Shown here: positions 36,426 to 45,681 of the stretch, piece after piece
Numbering within the stretch: the first letter of the stretch is position 1
Layout of the letters: each line of letters opens with the position of its first letter
Source of the DNA: Bosea beijingensis
Lineage (GTDB): Bacteria; Pseudomonadota; Alphaproteobacteria; Rhizobiales; Beijerinckiaceae
Direction: 5' to 3'
Assembly (NCBI RefSeq): GCF_030758975.1
Contig: NZ_CP132359.1
Span: 1 to 64,000 of the forward strand
Length of the DNA stretch: 64,000 nucleotides
The notes under the pieces: model-generated
What the model saw: only the letters and a program-made list of their open reading frames with translations
Database searches by the model: none
Told to the model about the DNA's origin: nothing
Made by a program: the position numbers and the translations under genes

Positions 36426-36683
36426 CTATTCCTGCGGCTGGCGCGGATCGCGCCCCGGCGGCAGGTCGATCGGCGTCGCCGGGGGAGCCTCCGGCGGCGC
36501 ATTCGGCGGCAATTCCGGCGGTGGCTCGACCGGGATGCCCTGCGGCTCCTCGTCCAGCGGTGATTCGACGGGAGGGGCCGGCGGAACCTCGCCCGGCGTC
36601 AGTGGCGGCGCCTCGGGCGGTGGGTTCGGAATGGCTGGCGTGTTGCCGGGAGCTGCCGCAAGGCCTTGATCGAGTTGCATCAT
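36426..36683 (-). CDS. Proline-rich small protein, unknown
   Basis: 85 residues, almost entirely proline-rich low-complexity sequence (motifs PPPEAPP, PPAPP, PPPELPP, PPATP), acidic and without signal peptide or membrane helix. The polyproline runs would need EF-P for translation. The start is ATG ATG at 36683/36680; a longer frame to 36761 is possible. A perfect hairpin lies directly upstream and contains the ribosome binding site. It ends 6 bases after the M20 peptidase stop on the opposite strand. Confidence 0.55.
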   Translation of the reverse strand: MMQLDQGLAAAPGNTPAIPNPPPEAPPLTPGEVPPAPPVESPLDEEPQGIPVEPPPELPPNAPPEAPPATPIDLPPGRDPRQPQE

Positions 36684-36689
36684 GTGAAA

Positions 36690-36707
36690 CCTGTCCTTTC
36701 GGACAGG
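36690..36707 (-). promoter_or_regulatory. RBS-occluding hairpin before the proline-rich gene
   Basis: On the minus strand CCTGTCC-GAAA-GGACAGG: perfect 7-bp stem with a GNRA tetraloop. The 3' arm holds the likely Shine-Dalgarno (AGGACAGG) 6 bases from the ATG, so folding would hide it. Confidence 0.45.
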
Positions 36708-36806
36708 AACGCCCGAGCCATCGAAAGGCTCCAGGCCACTCGGGAGGCATAGCTTCGGCACCGACGATTGCCCGAGGCACGCGAATAAACCGAGATCATC
36801 AGCCGC

Positions 36807-36833
36807 GAGCAGCTGACTCTTAATCAGCGGGTC
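36807..36833 (+). repeat. 27-bp inverted copy of tRNA-Lys anticodon arm
   Basis: Matches 27 of 27 bases of the tRNA-Lys gene (at 36977-37003) in the opposite orientation, covering the anticodon stem-loop, part of the D-arm side and the variable loop start. The match stops sharply at both ends. It lies 142 bases beyond the tRNA 3' end. Confidence 0.85.
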
Positions 36834-36864
36834 AAGATGGCTTGGATATCTGTCGCTTCAAGGC

Positions 36865-36889
36865 AAAAAAGGGCGCGATCGTCGCGCCC
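36865..36889 (-). terminator. Intrinsic terminator of tRNA-Lys
   Basis: 8-bp stem GGGCGCGA/TCGCGCCC with a 3-base loop and six T on the minus strand, 60 bases after the tRNA 3' end. Confidence 0.9.
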
Positions 36890-36948
36890 TGCCCTCGTGA
36901 CCATCGCTGGTCACGGCATAATGTCATCTGATTTAAAAAGAGAAACCG

Positions 36949-37024
<76 letters not shown>

Positions 37025-37076
37025 ATACGCCACGAAGCGCCGCCGTTCAGCGGCGTCAGCCGCGTCAGGCAGGGGG

Positions 37077-37105
37077 CGTGTAGCAAAGGCCCCGCCCCCT
37101 GTCCA
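37077..37105 (-). promoter_or_regulatory. Candidate promoter of tRNA-Lys
   Basis: On the minus strand TGGACA (37105-37100), 17 bases, TACACG (37082-37077); the -10 end is 53 bases from the tRNA 5' end. Confidence 0.45.
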
Positions 37106-37163
37106 CCCATCTGTGACAGATTTTTCAAACGCGGCGAAAATGGCTTCGCCGCGCTGTGGATTG

Positions 37164-38441
37164 TCAGGCCGTACGGCGATTCAGCAGGTGATAGAGCACG
37201 ATCGCGCCGAAGGTTGCGGTACCGATTCCGCCGAGCTCATAGCCGAAGATCGGCAGCTTAAGGTCGCCGGCGCCGAGAATCAGCGCTGTCGCGACCGTGA
37301 TCAGATTCTTCGGCTCGGAGAAATCGACCTTGTTCTCGACCCAGATCCGGCCCGCGGTCGCGGCAATGAGGCCAAAGACCACGACCGCGAGGCCGCCGAG
37401 CACCGCCACCGGGATCGTGCCGATCACCGCGCCGAACTTGGGCGAGAAGCCGAGCAGCAGCGCGATGACACCGGCCGCGACGAAGACCAGCGTCGAATAG
37501 ACCCGCGTCACCGCCATCACGCCCATGTTCTCCGCATAGGTGGTGACGCCCGTGCCGCCGCCGGAGCCGGCGATTATGGTACCGAGACCGTCGGCGAAGA
37601 AACCGCGGCCGATCAGGCGGTCGAAATTGCGCCCGGTCATCACCGAGATGCCTTTGATATGGCCGAGATTCTCGGCGACCAGGATGATCGCGACCGGCAC
37701 GATCAGGGTGATCGCCTTCATGTCGAAGACCGGCGCCACGAATTTCGGCAGGCCGAACCAGGCGGCAGCCCCGATCTTGCCGAAGTCGATCACCGGCGCG
37801 CCGAAGCTCGACGCCGTCAATGCGTAGAGAATATAGGCGGCAAGCCCGCCGATCAGGATAGGCAGGCGCTGCGGCAGTCCGCGGCCGTAGACGGCGACCA
37901 ATGCGACGGCAACGACCGTGAACAGCGCAATCCACTTGGTGTAGGGGCTGGCCGAGATCATGCTGATCGCGACCGAGGTGAGGTTGAGGCCGATGGCGGC
38001 CACGACCGCGCCGGTCACGACCGGGGGTAGCAGCTTCTCGATCCAGGCCGTGCCGACGCCCTGCACGATCAGGCCGATCACGGCATAGACCGCGCCGCAG
38101 GCGATGATGCCGCCGAGCGCCACGCCGATATTCGCATTGGGTCCGGAGCCGGCATAGCCCGTCGCGGCGATAACGACGCCGATGAAGGCGAAGGAGGAGC
38201 CGAGATAGCTCGGCAACTGCCCACGTGTGATCACGAAGAACAGCAGCGTCGCTATCCCTGAGAAGAAGATAGCGACATTGGGGTCGAAGCCCATCAGCAC
38301 GGGTGCGAGCACGGTCGAGCCGAACATGGCGACGACATGCTGCAGGCCGGCCACGACCGTCTGGCCGGTCGGCAGCCGCTCATCCGGCATCACCGCGCCG
38401 GAAGTCTTCAAGGTCCAGTTCGGAAAATAGCCCATCGGCAT
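37164..38441 (-). CDS. RutG/UraA-family pyrimidine permease
   Basis: 425-residue nucleobase:cation symporter-2 (NAT) protein with about 14 membrane segments. The N-terminal PDERLPTGQTVVAGLQH and LPSYLGSSFAFIGVVIAATG, and the later AENLGHIKG, GVTTYAENMGVMA and GLIAATAGRIWV, closely match E. coli RutG, the permease of the Rut pyrimidine pathway. No other rut genes are nearby, so it may import uracil or xanthine independently. Two ATG codons (38441, 38435) can serve; GGGGAG upstream suits 38435 slightly better. Confidence 0.9.
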   Translation of the reverse strand: MPMGYFPNWTLKTSGAVMPDERLPTGQTVVAGLQHVVAMFGSTVLAPVLMGFDPNVAIFFSGIATLLFFVITRGQLPSYLGSSFAFIGVVIAATGYAGSGPNANIGVALGGIIACGAVYAVIGLIVQGVGTAWIEKLLPPVVTGAVVAAIGLNLTSVAISMISASPYTKWIALFTVVAVALVAVYGRGLPQRLPILIGGLAAYILYALTASSFGAPVIDFGKIGAAAWFGLPKFVAPVFDMKAITLIVPVAIILVAENLGHIKGISVMTGRNFDRLIGRGFFADGLGTIIAGSGGGTGVTTYAENMGVMAVTRVYSTLVFVAAGVIALLLGFSPKFGAVIGTIPVAVLGGLAVVVFGLIAATAGRIWVENKVDFSEPKNLITVATALILGAGDLKLPIFGYELGGIGTATFGAIVLYHLLNRRTA

Positions 38442-38584
38442 CGCGCTCCCCAGGGTCGCCGGGGGAGCGACCGCACCGGAAGCGCAGATGAGAGCAAAAA
38501 GCGAGCCGGCGCCAGATCGCACCGGCGTCATCCACCGGAATCGAAGGGTGATATGCCGCGCGATCAACTGGTCAATGCCGCGCC

Positions 38585-38744
38585 GTCATCCCGTGCGCGC
38601 TGCGGCGCGGAGTGCCGCTGCGCAGACACGGGACCGTGCTCAGGAAGACGCGCCCTTATGCGGGCCGCGGGAAAGGAGCCTCAGGCGGCACGCGGTCCCG
38701 TGTCTGCGCAGCAGCGTTTCACGCTGCGGCGCGCACGGGATGAC
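38585..38744. repeat. Paired REP-like hairpin element (copy 2)
   Basis: Same design as copy 1: hairpin arms at 38590-38632 and 38697-38739 (43 bp each), ends CCCGTG/CACGGG, outer GTCAT/ATGAC, 64-base spacer. Its arm 2 equals copy 1 arm 1 (reverse complement) over all 43 bases, while arm 1 differs with paired stem changes. It sits in the 344-base gap between the permease start and the leuA stop. Confidence 0.88.
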
Positions 38745-38785
38745 ACCCTTTTCTCAGGTGCGCCCTTCCCCGAAAGGCGCCTCCC

Positions 38786-40363
<1,578 letters not shown>

Positions 40364-40445
40364 GGTTCTGCTTCCGGGTGTCGGCGCGCCGCGGAGTGTC
40401 TTGGAAAGCGGGCGCTAAGGTTTTCTGTCGGCGGTTCTCGTCACT

Positions 40446-40487
40446 CCCCTGAGCGCCCAGGCAGCATGCCCGGCCGGCCCTCAGGGG
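40446..40487 (-). promoter_or_regulatory. Hairpin of the leuA leader
   Basis: Outer stem CCCCTGAG/CTCAGGGG (40446-40453 with 40480-40487) around a GC-rich inner hairpin GGCA-GCA-TGCC. It starts at the leader peptide stop codon, the position of an attenuation structure. No T-run follows, so the mechanism may not be classical termination. Confidence 0.6.
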
Positions 40488-40537
40488 CAGCTAAGGAGAA
40501 GAAGGCCAAGAAGCGAGAACGGAGCGCGGGCGCGCAT
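40481..40537 (-). CDS. leuA leader peptide
   Basis: 18-residue open frame MRARAPFSLLGLLLLSCP with six leucine codons in a row of seven codons (CTT five times, CTC once). CTT is uncommon in this GC-rich genome, which would make the ribosome sensitive to charged tRNA-Leu. It ends at the base of the hairpin 118 bases before leuA. Peptides of this kind control leuA by ribosome stalling. It is inferred from sequence alone. Confidence 0.75.
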   Translation of the reverse strand: MRARAPFSLLGLLLLSCP

Positions 40538-40624
40538 GCCGACGACCTGCGCAGCGGCGCAGTCCTTCGTCTGGTCATGGCGGGCGGTCGAAACCACGGG
40601 CGTTCCTCAAATCGACAGGACAGG

Positions 40625-40653
40625 ATGTAACCGAAGCAGGGGGCACCGCGCAA
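40625..40653 (-). promoter_or_regulatory. Candidate promoter of the leuA leader
   Basis: TTGCGC (40653-40648), 17 bases, TTACAT (40630-40625) on the minus strand, ending 88 bases before the leader ATG. Both hexamers are weak matches. Confidence 0.3.
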
Positions 40654-40777
40654 GCATATGTCGCATGCCGATTTGAAATAAGAACAGGCAACTTCTGTGA
40701 ATTAAGATGACGCTGCGCGATTCGGCCGGCGGTCGCGCCAACCTGGGGACCGGCCTGAACCACCGGAGCGTCGCGCC

Positions 40778-41419
40778 ATGATGCGCTATGACCGCCCTGT
40801 GATCGGCCTCGCCTTCTGCCTGTCGGGCCTGGCCGGCTTCGTCGACGCGCTCGGCTTCCTCAGCCTCGGCGGATTCTTTGTCTCCTTCATGAGCGGCAAC
40901 ACCACCCGCTTCGCCATCGAACTCGCCGGCCGCCACGCCGGCGGAATCCTGCTCGCTGCGACGATCCTCGGGCTTTTCGTGATCGGCGTGGTCGGCGGCT
41001 CGCTTGCCGGCCATGTCGCCGGGCGCCAACGCAAGGCCGCGGTGCTGGCCTTTCTCACGCTCGCCCTGCTGATCTCGGCCGGCCTCGATTCGATCGGCTT
41101 CGGCATGGCCGGAGCCGGCGTGCTGGCCATGGCGATGGGCGCGGAGAACAGCGTCTTCCAGCGCGACGGCGAGGTCACGATCGGCCTAACCTACATGACC
41201 GGCACGCTGGTGAAGATGGGCCAGCGCATCGCCGGCGCCCTGCTCGGCGGGCCGAAGCTCGCCTTCCTGCGCCATTTCGTGCTCTGGCTCGGCCTGCTCA
41301 GCGGCGCAATCGCGGGCGCCGTCGCCCATGGCCGGATCGGGCTCGACGCGATCTGGTTCGCGGCCGGTGCCGCCGCCCTCTTCACGTTCGTCGCGGTGTT
41401 CATGCCCGAGCGCGACTGA
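40778..41419 (+). CDS. YoaK family (DUF1275) membrane protein
   Basis: 213 residues with six hydrophobic segments and the family's signature start GFVDALGFLSLGGFFVSFMSGN. DUF1275 proteins are inner-membrane proteins of unknown function, sometimes regulated by oxidative or antibiotic stress. The gene is divergent from leuA and starts at the ATG at 40778, with a second ATG in the next codon. Confidence 0.9.
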   Translation: MMRYDRPVIGLAFCLSGLAGFVDALGFLSLGGFFVSFMSGNTTRFAIELAGRHAGGILLAATILGLFVIGVVGGSLAGHVAGRQRKAAVLAFLTLALLISAGLDSIGFGMAGAGVLAMAMGAENSVFQRDGEVTIGLTYMTGTLVKMGQRIAGALLGGPKLAFLRHFVLWLGLLSGAIAGAVAHGRIGLDAIWFAAGAAALFTFVAVFMPERD

Positions 41420-41451
41420 GCCACCGCTTTGCCACGCCGGAGGAATCGGTC

Positions 41452-41829
41452 ATGTTTCGCGCACGATCCGCCGGAGCTTTCCAGATGCGCGCCTCAACCG
41501 TCCTTGTCCCGGCCTTTGCCGCGCTCCTGCTCTCCGCCTGCCAGACGCCGTCCGGCGGCCCGCCCCCGGCCCCGCCGCCGTCGCAGGCCGCGCCCGGCGT
41601 GACGCCGAACACCTTCCGCATGCCGTCGGGCAGCGGCTGCTCCGGTGAGGTCGAGCGCTTCCAGGCGGTGATCGACAACGACCTCGCCACCGGTCACACC
41701 ACCAAGGGCGTGCATGACCGGGTCAGCGGTGAGATTTCGCGCGCCCGCTCGACCTGCTCGGCCGGCAACGATGCCAGCGCAACCGGCCAGATCCGCGCGA
41801 CCAAGGCGAAGTTCGGTTATCCGGGCTGA
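41452..41829 (+). CDS. Putative lipoprotein, unknown
   Basis: Up to 125 residues (start 41452, or ATG at 41485 for a shorter, more typical signal). The signal peptide ends in LLLSAC, a good lipobox, followed by a Pro-rich linker (PPPAPPPSQ). The mature part has two Cys (SGCSGEV and STCSAG) and a helix, so a disulfide is possible. I recognise no family. It ends at a palindromic element facing the convergent peptidase gene. Confidence 0.7.
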   Translation: MFRARSAGAFQMRASTVLVPAFAALLLSACQTPSGGPPPAPPPSQAAPGVTPNTFRMPSGSGCSGEVERFQAVIDNDLATGHTTKGVHDRVSGEISRARSTCSAGNDASATGQIRATKAKFGYPG

Positions 41830-41843
41830 GCTAAAACGAAGCG

Positions 41844-41938
41844 CCGTCATGCTCGCCCTTGTGGCGAGCATCCGCGTCTTGAACATCGCTCTCGCCGAAG
41901 GAAGACGTGGACGGTCGGAACAAGTCCGACCATGACGG
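41844..41938. repeat. REP-like palindromic element in a convergent gap
   Basis: Outer arms CCGTCATG/CATGACGG (41844-41851 with 41931-41938) enclose a 9-bp hairpin (41849-41857/41863-41871), a CGTCTT/AAGACG pairing and a 7-bp hairpin (41913-41919/41925-41931). It fills the gap between lipoprotein and peptidase genes and may end transcripts from both sides. Confidence 0.7.
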
Positions 41939-41949
41939 AGTGTGGCGGC

Positions 41950-44037
41950 TCAAGCCGCCAATCCCCGCTTCTCCAGCAGCGCATCCGGCGTCGGCAACCG
42001 CCCGCGGAACAGCGTGTAGGCCTCCGCCGCGTCACGCGTATCGCCAGCCGAATAGATGTAGCGCTTCAGCTTCTCCGCGACCGCGGGCGAGAACACGTCG
42101 CCGGTCTCGGTGAAGGCGTTGAAGGCGTCGGCATCCATCACCTCCGACCAGAGATAGCTGTAATAACCGGCCGAATAGCCATCGCCTGAGAAGACATGGG
42201 TGAAATGCGGCGTGCGGTGCCGCATCGTGATCTCGGCGGGCATGCCGATGCGGGCAAGCTCCGCCGCCTCGAAGGCGAGCGGATCGACTTCGGCCGGCGC
42301 CTCCAGCGAGTGGAAAGCGAGATCGACCAGCGCCGAAGAGGTGTACTCCACCGTGGCGAAGCCCTGGTTGAAGGTCTGGGCCTGCTCGATCTTCTCGATC
42401 AGCGCCTCGGGAATCGGCTCAGCCGTCTCGGCATGGTGGCAGTATTCGCGCATCACCTCGCGGGTCAGGAACCAGTGCTCGTAGAGCTGCGAGGGCAGTT
42501 CGACGAAATCGCGCGCGACCGACGTGCCCGCCAGCGAGCCATAGGTCACATCCGAGAGCAGCCCGTGCAGCGCATGGCCGAACTCGTGGAACAGCGTGCG
42601 CGCATCGTCGAGTGAGAGCAGCGCCGGCTTGCCCTCGGCCGGCTTGGCGAAATTGCAGACATTGACGATGATCGGCCGGGTCTCGCCGTCGAGCTTGCGC
42701 TGGCCGCGGAAGGCGCTCATCCAGGCGCCGGAACGCTTCGAGGCGCGCGCGAAATAGTCGCCGACGAACAGGCCGATATGGCGCCCGCTTGCGGTCTCCG
42801 TCACCTCGAAGATGCGCACGTCCGGATGATAGCCCTTTAGCTCCGGCCGCTCCGCGAAGGACAGCCCGAACAGCTTGCCGGCGACGTCGAAAGCCGCTTG
42901 CCGGATGCGATCGAGCTGGAGATATTGCTTCAGCACGGCTTCATCGAGCGCATAGGTCCTCTGCCGGACCTTCTCGGCATAGTGGCGCCAGTCCCAGGGC
43001 CGGATCGGCCCGTTCTCGCCCTCGTCCTGCGCCAGCGCCGCAAGATCGGCGGCCTCACGCGCCGCGCGCGCCTTGGCCGGCTTCCAGACCAGTTCGAGCA
43101 GCCCGCGCACATGCTCCGGCGTCTTCGCCATGGCATCGTCGAGCTTGAAATGCGCGAAGGTGGGATAGCCCAAGAGCTTCGCCTTCTCGGCCCTGAGCTT
43201 CACCATCTCGGCGACGATCGCGCGATTGTCGCTCTCGCCACCGTTCTCGCCGCGTTTGCTCCAGGCGATGAAGGCCTCCTCGCGCAGATCACGTCGCGTC
43301 GAGAAGGTCAGGAACGGCTCGATGATCGAGCGCGACAACGTCACCGCATGCTGGCCGGGCTTGCCGCGATCGGCCGCGGCGCGCGCCATCGCCGCCTTCA
43401 CGAAATCAGGCAGACCGGCGAGACCCGCCGCGTCTTCGATGAAGAGCGCGTATGAGGATTCGTCCTTCAGCACGTTCTGGCTGAACTGCGTGCCGAGCCC
43501 CGCCAGCCGCTCGTTGATCGCAGCGAGGCGTTTCTTGTCCTCGGCATTCAGCTTGGCGCCCGAGCGGATGAAGCCCTTGTAGCTGCGCTCCAAAAGTCGC
43601 GCCTGCTCCGGGCTCAGGCCGAGCGCGTCGCGCCTGGCATTGACCGCATCGACGCGCGCGAACAGCCCCTCGTCCATCATGATCGCCGACCAGTGCCGCG
43701 AGGTGATTGGCGACATCTCGCGCTCGATCGCCTGCAAGGCCTCGTTCGTGTCGGCGCCGGTCAGGTTGTAGAACACGCCGCCGACGCGGCTGAGCGCGCG
43801 GCCTGCTCGCTCCAGCGCCTCGATCGTGTTGGCGAAATCGGGCTCCGCCTTGTCGGCCACGATCGCCGCGATCTCGGCCTTGTGCTTGGCGAGCGCCGCC
43901 TCGAAGGCCGGGCGGATATGCTCCGGCCTGATCGCGGCGAAGGGCGGCAGCCGGAACGGCGTCTCCCAGCGCGTGGCGAAAGGATTTTCGGCCGGCAGCG
44001 GTAAGGCTTCCGGATAGCTGGTCTCGACAGAGCTCAT
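41950..44037 (-). CDS. M3-family oligopeptidase (Dcp/PrlC-like)
   Basis: 695-residue cytosolic zinc metallopeptidase. The zinc-binding HEFGH is at 484-488 with a downstream Glu in the helix after it, and the substrate-binding region GDYFARASKRSGAW and YSAGYYSYLWSEV are typical of oligopeptidase A and Dcp. No signal peptide is seen, as for the cytosolic members. It degrades short peptides from proteolysis or signal peptides. The gene starts 27 bases after the Nudix stop. Confidence 0.92.
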   Translation of the reverse strand: MSSVETSYPEALPLPAENPFATRWETPFRLPPFAAIRPEHIRPAFEAALAKHKAEIAAIVADKAEPDFANTIEALERAGRALSRVGGVFYNLTGADTNEALQAIEREMSPITSRHWSAIMMDEGLFARVDAVNARRDALGLSPEQARLLERSYKGFIRSGAKLNAEDKKRLAAINERLAGLGTQFSQNVLKDESSYALFIEDAAGLAGLPDFVKAAMARAAADRGKPGQHAVTLSRSIIEPFLTFSTRRDLREEAFIAWSKRGENGGESDNRAIVAEMVKLRAEKAKLLGYPTFAHFKLDDAMAKTPEHVRGLLELVWKPAKARAAREAADLAALAQDEGENGPIRPWDWRHYAEKVRQRTYALDEAVLKQYLQLDRIRQAAFDVAGKLFGLSFAERPELKGYHPDVRIFEVTETASGRHIGLFVGDYFARASKRSGAWMSAFRGQRKLDGETRPIIVNVCNFAKPAEGKPALLSLDDARTLFHEFGHALHGLLSDVTYGSLAGTSVARDFVELPSQLYEHWFLTREVMREYCHHAETAEPIPEALIEKIEQAQTFNQGFATVEYTSSALVDLAFHSLEAPAEVDPLAFEAAELARIGMPAEITMRHRTPHFTHVFSGDGYSAGYYSYLWSEVMDADAFNAFTETGDVFSPAVAEKLKRYIYSAGDTRDAAEAYTLFRGRLPTPDALLEKRGLAA

Positions 44038-44064
44038 AGGGTCACTTTCGCGGAACGGGCGGGG

Positions 44065-44787
44065 TCAGGTGTCCTCGAAGATATGTTCGAGATAGCTGCG
44101 CATGAAGGGCGGCATGTCGTGCTTTTCGGTATCAGCGAGGTCGCGCACAATGACGATGTCGGACAGCTCCTCTTCTGCGAGATGCTTCATCCGCTCCAGC
44201 ATCAGCGCCCGCGCCTCGTCGGCCGGCAAATCGATCATGACCTCGCGCATGAAGGCGATGCGGCCCTGCTCGATCAGCGCCGTCCAACCTTCGCCCACCT
44301 GAAGTTCCTCGACGCGCAGCCCCGTCTCCTCAGCGAGCTCGCGGGTGACGCTGCCGGCGAGGTCGAGCGTGCCGTCGGGGCGGGCATCGTCGCGGTCGGG
44401 CGTGCCGGCGGCAAAGTAGACCTTGCCGGCATTGGCGGTGTGGTCGCCCATCTTGCCGCAAAGAAAGGCGCCGTCATTGGCCCTGAGCGCTGCCATGGCG
44501 AAGCCGTTGCGAACGATCGCGCCGGGATGGCCCAAGTCGCGCCAGGTCAGGAAAGCCGCATAATCGGTCTCGAAATAGCCGGCCTCGAACACCCCGTCGT
44601 TGATCGCAGCGCGATGCTGGAGCATCACGCGGCCATTGAACATCGTCGGCTTGTCGACGGTGACCTCCGCCCAATGCGCCTTGATCAACGCCTCGTTGTC
44701 GCGTGCGAAGACCCAATCGTAGGACTCGACCCTCGCATCGACCCGCGACAGCCGAATGATCCTGCTGTTCCCGACGTCATCGCTCAC
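44065..44787 (-). CDS. Nudix hydrolase
   Basis: 240-residue Nudix protein. The core catalytic motif REL-AEETGL is intact (REUXEEXGU), but the GX5E part of the box is altered, with Ala and Leu in the conserved Gly and Glu positions. Possible substrates are nucleotide sugars or ADP-ribose-like compounds. It starts with GTG, overlapping the PhzF stop by four bases (GTGA), so the pair is translationally coupled. Confidence 0.85.
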   Translation of the reverse strand: MSDDVGNSRIIRLSRVDARVESYDWVFARDNEALIKAHWAEVTVDKPTMFNGRVMLQHRAAINDGVFEAGYFETDYAAFLTWRDLGHPGAIVRNGFAMAALRANDGAFLCGKMGDHTANAGKVYFAAGTPDRDDARPDGTLDLAGSVTRELAEETGLRVEELQVGEGWTALIEQGRIAFMREVMIDLPADEARALMLERMKHLAEEELSDIVIVRDLADTEKHDMPPFMRSYLEHIFEDT

Positions 44788-45677
44788 AACAGCACCCCCT
44801 CGCTGACCACGATCGCCGAACCGCCGATGCGCGCCGAGACCAGCGCGCCATCGCGCACGCTCAGCTCCAGCGTGATCTGCGACGGCCGGCCCATCTCATA
44901 GCCCTGCTCGATGACGAGGCGGTGGTCGCCATCCTTCGGCTTGTCATAGGCCATGATCGCGCCGGCGAAAGCGGCGGCGGCACCACCGGTAGCCGGATCT
45001 TCGCCGATACCCGTTCCCGGCCAGAACATGCGCACATGGAAATCATGCCCGATCTCCGCCGTCTCGCGACTGTAGAGGTAAGCCCCAGCAGCTCCGAACG
45101 CCGCTGGCCAGCGGGCGATGTCGGGGCGGGAGCGATTGACGGCATCGCGTGTTGCAACTGGAACGAAATGGAATGGCACGCCGGCCGAATAGATCGCCGG
45201 GACATGGCTTTCGAAGCCGATATCGTCTGATTTGAGGCCGAGCGCGGCTGCCAGGATTGCCGTCTCCGCCGACTCGCCCACCCATTCCGGCAGCCGCGGC
45301 AGCGTGAAAATGGCATGCCCGGCATGGCTGCCTTTGATCGAGACGGCGCAGGAGACCGGTCCGACCTTCTCCTCCAGCACCAGCATGTCGGCGGCCTTGC
45401 CCTCGGCCTCGTCGGTCAATGCAAGCCAGACCGCCGTCCCGACCGTCGGATGCCCGGCGAAGGGCAATTCGCTGCCAGGCGTGAAGATGCGGATCGCAGC
45501 GCGATGCCCGGGCTTTTCCGGCGGCGCGACGAAGACCGTCTCGGACAGGTTGAACTCTTTGGCGATGGCCTGCATCGCCTCGGTATCCAGTCCTTCCGAC
45601 TTGAGCACCACCGCCAGCGGATTGCCGGCATGGCGGCGCGTGGTGAAGACGTCGAGCGTGACGAAGCGGCGTTTCAT
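44784..45677 (-). CDS. PhzF family protein
   Basis: 297-residue PhzF/diaminopimelate-epimerase-fold protein. Conserved features are DVFTTRRHAGNPLAVV, FNLSETVF and GEDPATGGAAAAF. PhzF proper isomerises dihydro-hydroxyanthranilate in phenazine synthesis; no other phz genes occur here, so this is a generic isomerase of unknown substrate. It lies 4 bases behind the EEP gene and overlaps the Nudix gene, forming one operon. Confidence 0.9.
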   Translation of the reverse strand: MKRRFVTLDVFTTRRHAGNPLAVVLKSEGLDTEAMQAIAKEFNLSETVFVAPPEKPGHRAAIRIFTPGSELPFAGHPTVGTAVWLALTDEAEGKAADMLVLEEKVGPVSCAVSIKGSHAGHAIFTLPRLPEWVGESAETAILAAALGLKSDDIGFESHVPAIYSAGVPFHFVPVATRDAVNRSRPDIARWPAAFGAAGAYLYSRETAEIGHDFHVRMFWPGTGIGEDPATGGAAAAFAGAIMAYDKPKDGDHRLVIEQGYEMGRPSQITLELSVRDGALVSARIGGSAIVVSEGVLL

Positions 45678-45681
45678 CGGA

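Noticed and set aside
36807..36833. A second tRNA gene or tRNA fragment gene
   Set aside because: Only 27 bases match, in inverted orientation; no acceptor or T-arm is present, so it cannot be a tRNA.
40446..40487. Classical intrinsic terminator in the leuA leader
   Set aside because: The hairpin is strong, but no T-run follows on the minus strand, so I do not call it a terminator.
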